Shown piece by piece: positions 55,808 to 64,000 of a stretch of 64,000 nt of DNA; the first letter of the stretch is position 1, and each line of letters begins with the position of its first letter. The notes beneath the pieces were generated by a model. It was given only the letters and a program-made list of their open reading frames with translations. It made no database searches and had not been told where the DNA came from. Source of the stretch: Dichetophora obliterata (lineage: Eukaryota; Arthropoda; Insecta; Diptera; Sciomyzidae); NCBI GenBank assembly GCA_963920525.1, contig OY986438.1, positions 92,727,557 to 92,791,556 on the forward strand, read 5' to 3'. A program made the translations under genes and the position numbers.

Positions 55808-56970
55808 TTAATTCTTTGTTGCCTTGGTTGAGGTATTTGTGCACTTTCTAACACTCTTTTTTTGTCCTTGAAAATTTTTTCGATAATTTCCTGATTGATT
55901 TTGGTTATAATACTGATTTCCTAGTCTAAATTTTGGTTTTCTATTATTATAATTATGTCTAAAATTGTTATTAAAATTATTAATAGGTCTATTCTGTACC
56001 TGTAATAATTCATCTGCCTCCCTTGGTGTAGGTTTAAGTTGTTCTACTTTTTTTGGTATTGACTCAATTCTATTGATTCGGGGAAATCGTAAAATATTAT
56101 TTTTGTTATGTGTGTTTCTGTTATAAGAATTTGATGATATTCTAAATTGGTAAGCAAAATTTGCCCTAAGGTTATTTGACTCAAGTTCTTGCGCTTTAGC
56201 TAACGCATTCGGTAAGTCTTCAGGGGAAAGTGAAAATAATATATTATTAAATGGATGGTTCAATACAGTAATGAAAATTCTTAAGGCATTCTGGCAATTT
56301 TTCTTATTTAACTCATTTGTCATTTCGGTATTGTTTCCGTACATCATTATTGTTTTGTTCGTTAATAGTGTTAATTTCTTATTAACTACGTTGTAGTAAT
56401 CTAATATTGACATTGATCCTGGTCTTAGAACACTTAACTCTTGTTCAATAATATGTGCTGGTCTCCTGTCTGAGTATGCAAAATCTAGTCTGCTTATAAT
56501 AGCGTCATAATTAAGTACTGTACCGTGGTTCGTTAATACGTCATTTGCTTCACCTGTTATTTTATTCCGTAATATGGTTAATGCACCGAAATATCTTTTA
56601 CTGCCCTTCTCGTAAAGAGAAATGGATTTTGAGAGGCTTCTCTCCAACTTACATAAGAATTAGGCTTACCTGAAAATTCTGGGAGGGTTCTTATTATGTC
56701 TAGTGGTTCGTTACATATAATTGTACTGTCGATTGTCTGAGTCTTGTAATTTTCTACTGTATCTGTACATGTTAGTCTTGATAGTTGATTTTGCAGAGCA
56801 ATAATTTGATTTTGAAAAGATTGATTATTTGTGGCAATTAGTTGAGAAACTAAATCTGCAGTTATATTAGCCATTTCAGATTCTTTTTTGAAATTTTCTC
56901 TCAAATTTATCTTTTTAAACAATTCACTTAAGTCGTTGTCAGGATTCTTTTCCCTATACACTTTTTTCAT
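55808..56970 (-). pseudogene. gag of the gypsy-type element, frameshifted
   Basis: Structural polyprotein remnant. The first frame (56970 to 56578, 130 codons) starts MKKVYREKNPDND and ends around LPEFSGKPNSYVSWREA, the conserved block before the capsid-like part of insect gypsy gags. A shift near 56630 moves to a 279-codon frame (56647 to 55808) with FGALTILRNKITGEANDVL, YNVVNKKLTLL and an arginine/asparagine-rich C-terminus (NFNNNFRHNYNNRKPKF), presumably RNA-binding. No CCHC knuckle is present, which is usual for this group. One frameshift separates the halves, so no full protein is made as the sequence stands. Confidence 0.85.
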
Positions 56971-57504
56971 TTACAATATTTTTTATCCTGTTTGTCACTT
57001 TTTTTTTGTATAAAAAACTAATCAATAAAATTTAAAATGTATAATTATTTCTTAAAAATAATTCTTACTTCCGGTTCTGTTGATCTTTTCTTTCGACTCG
57101 CTGCTTTTTTCTTCTCCTTCCAAATGTACCTGCACTTTCTTTAGTGTTAAACAATATGATTTAATTTTTTCTCCACTTGTTGGATACTTATTTCTTTATG
57201 TGGTCTTCAAATTCTGCTTCCTTTTTTTAGGCTTTTATCTTCAGGAATTGATTGTATTAAAATTTGACGTTGATACCCCACCTGATGATTTTGGTCCTTT
57301 GCCTTGCTGTAATCTTCAGTTCCTTACTTGTATTCGTCTGTACCTTGTTTTTTCTTCTTCAAGAATGCTTTTTTCTGGTCACAGATGTTTTCAGGATTTT
57401 ATTCTTTTATTAAAGAGCTGCGACTTCTTTAACTTGTGCCTCAGGAGCAATAGTTTACGCTGCGGGCTTCGTAATAAAGTGTAATGAAGTTTTTTTTTTA
57501 AAAA
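56971..57504 (-). other. Untranslated leader of the gypsy-type element
   Basis: The stretch between primer-binding site and gag. The 134-codon frame on the opposite strand (57080-57484) is antisense, phenylalanine- and cysteine-rich, without motifs, and is not called as a gene. Confidence 0.6.
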
Positions 57505-57525
57505 CAGCTCCTGGCAGGACCGCCA
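57505..57525 (-). promoter_or_regulatory. Primer-binding site for a tRNA
   Basis: Immediately inside the 5' LTR the minus strand reads TGGCGGTCCTGCCAGGAGC, beginning TGG as expected for pairing with a tRNA 3' CCA. The tRNA species was not assigned. The same bases form a short inverted repeat (CTCCTGGCAGGA). Confidence 0.65.
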
Positions 57526-57979
57526 ATTAAATTTTTGACGTAAAGTTTTATTAAAAAAGATCTTTATTTAATTCATACAAACTTAACAATCAAAAATATT
57601 CTTATAATCTAAATTCCAACTTAAACTGAAGTAAAAACTGGAACTGAAACTGAACTACACTGAACTGCAATGAAACTGAAGAAGTATTCTAAGTTCATAC
57701 TTCTTTTATACCTTAAATTCCTCATTTACATCTTTACATAAACTTATGTATTACTTATTATTTATTAATGTATTTGGACCTTCCCACTTAGATACTTTTA
57801 AGAATTTATCATATAAAGAAATTTTATCATAAACATCATCCGATCAATATTCCCATGAATCAGTTATAAACAAAGAAATATGATTAGAAGCATACTTTGA
57901 TATGAAAAGCATTAAATCTTATTTATAATAATTTGTGTTTAGATTATCTATTAAAGTTACCAGCAAGTGCTTATATACT
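57525..57979 (-). repeat. 5' LTR of the gypsy-type element
   Basis: Upstream LTR in element orientation, starting AGTATATAAGCACTTGCTGG at 57979 and ending in AATT at 57525. It should carry the element promoter, though no individual box is certain. It pairs with the LTR at 50614-51065. Confidence 0.92.
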
Positions 57980-58140
57980 TGCATATTTTAGTATTCACGC
58001 AACTGTGTACAAACAACACGCACACTCTGCGAATTTGGATAATTGTTGGTTTTTTTAATGACCATACATGCCTTGTCCATGCTTCTGCCTGCATACAGCA
58101 TACAGGTTTCTTGTATGCATGCTATTTTGGACATACTGGG

Positions 58141-58937
58141 TAAGGCGCCTCACGAAAAATGTTCTTCGGCACAAATGCTCAATACAATCCATGGTTTATG
58201 TTATAATGATTCCCCAAATATTTCGACTCTAGCGATAGCCATCCATGAGCTGGAATGATTTGAAATAACCTTGTGTAATTATTGTAAAAAATAAATTGTC
58301 AGAAATTATAGCCGGGAAAAAAGGTCTTCCAATCTGCATCAAAAAAATGAATTTTTTGCATTCGGATTGCAATTTTTTAAAATTTATTTTCACTAAAATT
58401 AAAAAACTTAATTATTTCTAATGTGATCCTTCCTTTCAAGATATCGTTGGAAAGATTTTGAGTGCTCGCATTGATTCCTAGTCAGAATTGCTTAATTTGA
58501 CATATATTAAAAGTAAAATATTAATTATAAAATAAACACCTACCGTAAAAATATCGTAAGAAATTAAGAAGAAAAAATATAAAAGTAATGAAGTTATTTG
58601 AATTTTTAAAGCTTTTGCTTGGAAATAAAATAAAAACTATCAAAAGTTTGCATGAAAAATAGCGTTATCTTTAATCTGATTGCAAACATTTACAATTTTG
58701 ATACAGATTGGAAGATCTTTTTCCGGCCTGACCATTAAATTTTTTACAAATATTACACCAGCCAATTTTGTAACCATAATAACTTGATTTTTAGAGGTTA
58801 TTTCAAACCATTCCAGCTCACGGATGGCTATCGCTAGAGTCGAAATATTTGGGGAATCATGATAACATAAACCAAGGATAGTATTAAGCATTTGTGTCGA
58901 ACAAAATTTTTTTTTCTATGGAGCGTGAGGCGTCTTA
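58141..58937. mobile_element. Long-TIR MITE nested in copy B
   Basis: Ortholog of the MITE at 16419-17261: TAAGGCGCCTCACG at the left, CGTGAGGCGTCTTA (one change) at the right, and the same ATACTGGG duplication (58133-58140; 58938-58945). It is about 45 bp shorter than the copy A version. The identical site and duplication show that it was already present in the common ancestor of A and B. Confidence 0.87.
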
Positions 58938-59008
58938 ATACTGGGGTGCTTTGCCAAGAGTCACACGTATTCTTATGCTCTGTCACTCATTCGACGAACA
59001 ACTAATAT

Positions 59009-59751
59009 TTGTTCATAGAATGTGTAATAATTGGCGAAGCAGCATTGTTTCAAATGATATGCAATCAGGTAATGGAAATTAACTTCAACGAACGGTTCGT
59101 TTTCGATATGTTATTTTTTTTAAAAAAAGCTCAATCTGTATTCCGCTTTATTTGCATATCAGAAAATATGGTACATACCTGCCATCTGAAGAATGGAACG
59201 CTGAGCACATTAGAGAGCCAATATTTACTTCAGGTATGCGGTAATTTATTTTTTTAATTTATTTATTTTTAATTTTTAAACTACCAAAATAATGATTTGG
59301 GCCTGCTGTAGTCCACGCCGGATTGATCTGCACTTGGTTCTTCACGACCGTTTTCTGTCACCTCCACACCCTATCACGCAGATTGATGGGCATCTGACTA
59401 TCCCAGATCCTGGTGAGCATGACGGAAAGTTATTTGCTCCCTTCTTGATTCGCCACTGCTTACCGATTCAACCTTTACATGCCTTCATGGACTTGCCCTA
59501 TGACGTCTATTGCCCCAGTGTGCGTGGTGATCTAGAAAAAAGAAAAGGCGCGCAGTCCACCGTGCACCAGCGCGCAAAGTGGGCTTTCACGGATTATCAC
59601 ACGTTGAGCTAATGAGCTTCTGTGTGCAAGCGATTACGGATGATAAAAAGGAGCAGATGATTTTATCGAAATTTACATGGACATGCTGGTTCCAGTAGTT
59701 ACTTTCGAGACCGCACATGAGTCCCCATGGACTAAATTGGAATGAATATTC
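59009..59751 (+). pseudogene. Relic of an unrecognised protein, copy B
   Basis: Counterpart of 17330-18112. It includes a first segment up to a donor-like CAG|GTATGC near 59232, a second segment open from 59292 to 59612 (HPITQIDGHLTIPDPGEHDG, then PLHAFMDLPYDVYCPSVRGD), and a third near 59665-59750 (MDMLVPVV, AHESPW) in a shifted frame. Copy B has lost about 60 bp at 59540 that encode the C2H2-like finger in copy A, but keeps about 30 bp that A lacks near 59358. Neither copy could encode the whole protein. Function not recognised. Confidence 0.5.
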
Positions 59752-60086
59752 TTTCACCAATTTTAGAAGTTCTCATTTTAAATAACTAATTTTTACTTAA
59801 TAAGTATTTTATTGTTAGATTTTTTTCATTGTCATTTTAAACTACGATCTCAGTAGTCTTAAATCTAGTCTTAAAGTCGCAGCTAGTCCTAAATAAAAAA
59901 AATTAAATAAATTACGAGTTTTTTTAAATCCAGCACAATGAAGCATTGATTAACATATTTTGAACAATCTCACGTGAAATTAGACGGGGGAGGGGTCGAG
60001 CCAAATCTCACGATATTTCAACAGGGGGAGGGGGGAGTCAAAAAAATCACAAAAATCACCTCACGTAATTAATGGAAGCCCCCTTA

Positions 60087-60849
60087 ACAATTAACTATGA
60101 ATGGCAAGTTACCGAGATAACCTAGTTGGCTAAACGACCGATTTCGTTTTCGATTGCCAGGTCGCGGTTTCAATACCTGGCGTGTACACAATTTTTTTTT
60201 AATTTTTTTTAATTAAAGAAATATATATTTTTTCTTATCATATAATATTTAGGAATTTTCTTTATAATTAAAATAAGAAAAAAAAGAAGAAAACAAAAAT
60301 ATTACATATTCTTTATGACAATGTGTGCAGTACGCATATGGGTATAAATATGCATTCACTCTTTTGTTCGTTAAAACCAGGTTAGCAGCTATTAGCACCC
60401 AATTTTTTTTTTAAATACTTACTAAAAGCCTATGGTTTGAGATTTTTATAGTGAGAAACCGTTGATAAGTGTCGATAACTTAGTTCTGGTCCACCAAATT
60501 TTGGAATCTGGGAAAAACATGGTCTTAATAAAATTATTATATAAAAAAAACACAATAATAAAAAAAAAATATTTGTCATTAAAAAAAATGTATTTAAGAT
60601 ACATCACAATATTGTATATAAAAAGATTTAAGTGAATACAAGCAATTGTGTCGGAGCAGTTCCAACCGGAAGCCGGCTTAAAATCATGGCTGTTTTTGAG
60701 AGGAAACATTTTGCCGACATTCACTGCTCGGCCACAATAATTGAGAAGACTTATCTTAGATTTTTTTTAAAAAATATATTACTGAAACATTTCTAAACTT
60801 AAATTAAAAAAAAAAACAAAACATGATATTTAAATCCACTTTAAAACCA
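60087..60849. other. Unassigned DNA with a tRNA-like module
   Basis: The only feature I can support is the tRNA-like module at 60113-60182. The rest is AT-rich; the 92-codon minus frame at 60446-60724 has no motif. Confidence 0.4.
60113..60182 (+). ncRNA. tRNA-like pol III module 5
   Basis: GATAACCTAGTTGGCTAAAC fits an A box and GCGGTTTCAATACC is one base off a B box. GCCAGGTCG and TACCTGGC flank it like a T-arm stem. It probably heads a SINE-like repeat; no full cloverleaf is seen. Confidence 0.45.
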
Positions 60850-60887
60850 CTGTGGGCAGCGGCAGCAACGCGCCGGGTTTAAGCTAG
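60850..60887 (+). repeat. 3' end of a Helitron-like copy
   Basis: GGCAGCAACGCGCCGGGTTT followed by AAGCTAG|T, matching the 3' end of the element at 8616 except for one base. The matching 5' end was not found upstream. Confidence 0.5.
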
Positions 60888-61923
60888 TAATAGTAGTTCA
60901 ATAACATTGAAGTTCACTGATATAAAAAAGCAATATAAATATTAATCTTCAAACGCATTTGATTTTTTATAACGTAAAATACATTTTGTGTCAAATTGAC
61001 ACTACTCAAAAAGGAATGTTTTAGATTTGTTTCGCACACTAACACAGGGATTAGAAGAGACAGTACTGTTAAGACAATGAAAAATACGTATTAATTGTCA
61101 AAGTTTGTGTCTGTGAAAAAGAGTCCAGACAGTTGGTAAGACAGTTGGCAAGACAGTAGACAAAATAGTAAAAAATTTCTATTTTATCAAGACATTTTTT
61201 GTTAAAACTACGAGCACGCCAAAGTATTGAACATTTTCAATAAACTCTATTAAATTTTCTCGTTTTCTGTCATTTGATATGCTAAATATCATTCTACTGT
61301 CCTAGCTACTGTTAGGTTACTGTTAAGTTACTTCAAGCATAAAATGTAACAATTTTGTTCATATCTTCTTTATGGTTATTATTTCATACACACTTCTAAA
61401 CAACAATTGTTAAGTCAATTGAGACCCATCGAGTGGCAAACTCAAAAAATCAAAATTTTAGTATAAAAGTTTTGTGAATGCTGAGTTGAGGTGTTTTAAC
61501 CTGGTGTTATAAATTGATTCTTTTAGACAGGGCGTTGTTCAGAAATATATGAAGAATCTAAATTAAGGAAATTATCTTCGGTACCACTTCTAGTGCCCGA
61601 GATATAAAACCTTACATTAATTTTTTTGAAAAAGTTAAAAAATTGCATTCAAGTATACATATCTCAAAAACAAGAAAATGCATATGGATAAAATATGCAA
61701 ATTATTATATAAATTATGCCAAAGTATTGCAAAATTTTCAATTAATTTTGTTAAATTTTCTAGTCTTCTGTCATTTGATATGCTAAATATTATACTACTG
61801 TCCTAGCTACTGTCCCGCTAATTGTCTACAAAAAAGTTAAGCCAGTAGAGCAGACAGTAGCTGACAGTAGCAAAAGTGAGTGTATGTGGGTAAAAATTTG
61901 TGAATGTGTTGCGACTGTCTTAA
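60888..61923. other. Non-coding DNA with GACAGTAG words and a direct repeat
   Basis: A segment of about 115 bp at 61205-61320 (TGTCATTTGATATGCTAAAT, then CTACTGTCCTAGCTACTGT) recurs diverged at 61717-61825. Between and around are many ACAGT(T/A)(G/A)G words. It ends at the TTAA (61920-61923) flanking the piggyBac-like element. Confidence 0.5.
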
Positions 61924-62230
61924 CCCATTTTGGACCGCTACCAGAACGCGTTGGAATTTCGTAATGAAATCTTCAGGATTTGTTTTTATTGAGCAAATTT
62001 AGAAAATTCCATAGTTTCAGAATTTTCCGATTTTCCATTTTCCAGTTATGAGGTGGTCGAAAAATCGACCAATGGCCCAATGTATATACAATTCTAAGCA
62101 AAATATTATTATTTTTATTTTATGAAAGATATGGATATAAAAAAGTTATAAAAAAGGCTTTTGATAAATTTTATTTTTCATATTACAATAGCACACAATA
62201 TTTAATATTTGTACTTATAAAAATTGTTAT

Positions 62231-63998
62231 TAATTATGATACTGTGCAAAACATTTAGTATGCAAATGCACGTTGCATTTTTTGCACATAAATAAAGTAT
62301 GCTTGTGGCATACAACGCATCTGCGAGCTTTCTTCTCTCGTTGAGTTTCGACAATTTATATTCACTCGAGGCAATCCGGCCGGTCTTTCCGATTCTTGTA
62401 TTTCAGAGTCTGAGTCCACCACTTGATCTACCAACAGCCACTTAATTGTTATTTCTGATCTAAACTGTAACTGCGACATTGTCTTTTGTTTGTTTGTTTT
62501 AGCCACAAGATGGCAATGCAATTTCCATGCATTCACTATCGAACTGCTGATAGCGTTAACCCACAATGGCCACCACCATTTCTTGCTGCGAATGCCAATG
62601 CGGTAATTTGCGACCGCATTGTCGTGTAAATCTACTCCACCCATATTTACGTTGTAGTTATGGATCAGATTCGGTTGAGTTATGGCGACGTATTTCTTTT
62701 CTTTTTGATTATATCGGCGAGCAGACTTTATTGGCACAACAGAATCATAGTTGCTAGCAATTGTGACTTGGGCGTTATCTTGACTTGGGTTTTTCAATGT
62801 AGCGCCTTGTACCCGATTTGCGCGAACTGTGCCGGTTGCATAAAACTTTCTCTCATTTAGCAAACAGAGCAAGTGGTAGGACGTAAAAAAATTGTCAAAG
62901 AAAACAGTGTGTTTTTCCGGATGCTCAACGTTGCAAAGAAGGCTCAAAACAACATCAGCGCCAAGGCCAATGCCCTTGTCGTATGCTTCTGCTACTCCAG
63001 TGTACGGTATAAAGAAAAACATGTACCCATCGCTTGAGCACAAGCACCAATACTTAAATCCAAAACGGATTGGTTTGCCTCTTATGAACATTTTGCATGA
63101 ATGTCTCCCAAAGTAGGGTACCATTTGTTCATCTACGGATAAAGCAGACGTAAATATTCCAAATTGCATGTACTTCTTATTCATCGCATTCAAAAGAGGA
63201 CGTATTTTGGCAAATCTGTCGGTTGTATCCAGCTTGGTGTTGTCGCTAAGATGCAAATATTTTTTGATCGTTTTGAACTTGCTGCGACTCATGGCCTGCT
63301 TCACGATTGGAATACCCATATCAGGACTCGTAGACCAATAATTGTTTACTTCTGGCAGCGTATGATAACCGGACAAAATTAGAATACCAATGAATCGTTT
63401 TATGAGTTGCAATATGTCATCGCCAAAGTACAATTCGAATAATTCGGTTCGAGATTTGCCACCTCAAAAACAACACAAACATTATCCATGAAATAACAAC
63501 AACAAAGCACTACATACCAAGGGTTGCGGCAAGTTCATCTTGCACCATGTTTAGAGGTGACGGATCTGGGGCGGGTCTAGTGTACTTCGGATCTTTGTAT
63601 TTTGCCCAGACTGGCTTGCCAAAATTCTTCAGCAGTGTATACTTCGAAGCGGGGTAGTCCTTTTTCTTTTTGTTCAATTGTGTACTGTGCGCTTTTGATA
63701 AAGATTTTCTGCCTGTACGGCGAGATTTAGATACCAATGATGCCAGAGGCTGAGTGTATTCCTCGTCTTCTGTTGAATCATCTAATGTCTCTTGCGCTTC
63801 CGCCGGAAGATCGAAATCTTCTGTACATGAATTGTATTCAATTATAACCTCACCGGCAATTTCGGCCAACATGTTGATATTAGCATCGTTCAAAGTTTCG
63901 TCTTCGTCTAAATTTTCTTCGTCTGTAACTGCATCGACAGTTTGTGGAGGCACATGTACTACATTTGTAGCTTCTTCTGCGTCAGAATCTTGTAACAT
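62231..63998 (-). pseudogene. piggyBac-like transposase, two exons, C-terminal frameshift
   Basis: DDD transposase that would excise and insert at TTAA without footprints. Exon 1 (63998 to 63518) encodes an acidic N-terminus (DEENLDEDETLND) with a basic patch (KSRRTGRKSLSK). A 55-bp GT-AG intron follows. Exon 2 resumes GGKSRTELFELYFGDDILQL. Catalytic aspartates are in SVDEQMVPYFG, VFFDNFFTS and MGGVDLHD, with RYNQKEKKYV between. Between DDILQLI and KRFIGILILSG the text is about 25 residues shorter than in relatives I know, suggesting an in-frame deletion. A one-base shift near 62340 takes the frame off the C-terminal cysteine-rich finger, which continues in another frame (RRCVVCHKH, CKKCNVHLHTKC) to 62231. 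The start may lie beyond the window. Confidence 0.9.
63463..63517 (-). other. 55-bp intron of the piggyBac-like gene
   Basis: Donor GTATGT at 63517 and acceptor TTTTTGAG ending at 63463. Joining restores the frame as G|GT across a phase-1 junction, between AATLG and GKSRTELFE, where family members are continuous. The length is typical of short fly introns. Confidence 0.75.
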
Positions 63999-64000
63999 CT

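Larger units (their letters stand above)
50614..57979 (-). mobile_element. Errantivirus-like Ty3/gypsy element, 7.37 kb
   Basis: A full-length LTR retroelement on the minus strand with two LTRs of about 452-455 bp, a TGCA target duplication (50610-50613 and 57980-57983), primer-binding site, polypurine tract and remnants of gag, pol and env in that order. LTRs start AGT and end AATT, in the style of the 17.6/297/gypsy group. By my hand alignment the LTRs differ at about two dozen positions, so the insertion is not very recent. Coding regions are broken by shifts, stops and deletions. Confidence 0.93.
46807..60083. mobile_element. GGGGYGTCC TIR element, copy B, with two nested retroelements
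   Basis: The left end GGGGGTGTCCATTAATTAAG (46807) and inverted right end GGGGGCTTCCATTAATTACG (60083) are flanked by TTA (46804-46806; 60084-60086). Removing the LINE (46849-49849) and the LTR element (50614-57979) with their duplications leaves about 2.9 kb that aligns with copy A except for A's extra 2.59 kb. The GC-rich GGGGGGCGGGGGGTTAAGCA block, the TGCATGC-word region, the nested MITE and the protein relics are all shared with A. Confidence 0.8.
61924..64000 (-). mobile_element. piggyBac-like element, 3' part, runs off window
   Basis: TTAA at 61920-61923 is followed by CCCATTTTGGACCGCTACC. A C-rich terminus next to TTAA is the piggyBac signature. The transposase gene fills the rest on the minus strand, and the 5' end of the element lies beyond position 64000. 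Confidence 0.8.

Noticed and set aside
57080..57484. 134-codon frame opposite the LTR element leader
   Set aside because: Antisense to the untranslated leader of the gypsy-type element, with no motif.
62566..63382. Plus-strand frames of 63-74 codons opposite the piggyBac-like gene
   Set aside because: Antisense shadows of the transposase exon.
1..64000. CRISPR arrays, operons, bacterial promoters and terminators
   Set aside because: Transposon types, introns and composition are eukaryotic, and no regularly spaced direct repeats with unique spacers were seen.

Overview
The window looks like repeat-rich, AT-rich DNA from an insect, most likely a fly. I found no convincing host gene. Nearly everything recognisable is a mobile element or its debris. 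Evidence for an insect: a mauritiana-type mariner, an env-bearing Ty3/gypsy element of the errantivirus kind with a 4-bp TGCA target duplication, a 55-bp GT-AG intron in a piggyBac-like gene, and a tRNA-derived SINE whose body resembles a repeat I associate with higher flies. That last point is from memory and I could not check it.

Layout. 0-4 kb: unannotated DNA with one terminal-inverted-repeat (TIR) element. 3.9-9.1 kb: a SINE-like tRNA module, two broken LINE reverse transcriptases, a broken Tc1/mariner transposase and a Helitron-like repeat. 12.2-18.7 kb: a three-level nest, with a long-TIR MITE inside a GGGGYGTCC-ended element (copy A) inside a further TIR element. 19-25.4 kb: a TIR family carrying tRNA-like modules, a 920-bp foldback element and a mariner disabled by one stop codon. 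26-34 kb: SINE, Tc1 fragments, another tRNA-bearing MITE, a hAT-type MITE and a repeated tRNA-like segment. 36.5-39.0 kb: a complete hAT element with an uninterrupted 633-codon transposase. 39-44.5 kb: Helitron-like tandem arrays and a 346-bp near-perfect palindrome. 44.5-46.1 kb: a decayed Transib/RAG1-like transposase. 46.8-60.1 kb: copy B of the GGGGYGTCC element, interrupted by an RTE-type LINE and by a full gypsy-type LTR element. 61.9-64 kb: the 3' part of a piggyBac-like element that runs off the window.

How the pieces relate. Copies A and B of the GGGGYGTCC element share the same internal MITE at the same site with the same 8-bp duplication, so that insertion predates their separation. 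B was later hit by the LINE (16-bp duplication) and the LTR element (TGCA duplication). Both copies keep relics of an unrecognised protein; copy A keeps a C2H2-like zinc-finger motif that copy B has lost. Several unrelated TIR families carry internal tRNA-like A/B-box modules. The hAT transposase is the only transposase here that reads as intact; mariner needs one codon change, and all others are multiply broken. The density, nesting and both-strand mixture suggest heterochromatin or possibly a piRNA-producing locus, which is inference only.
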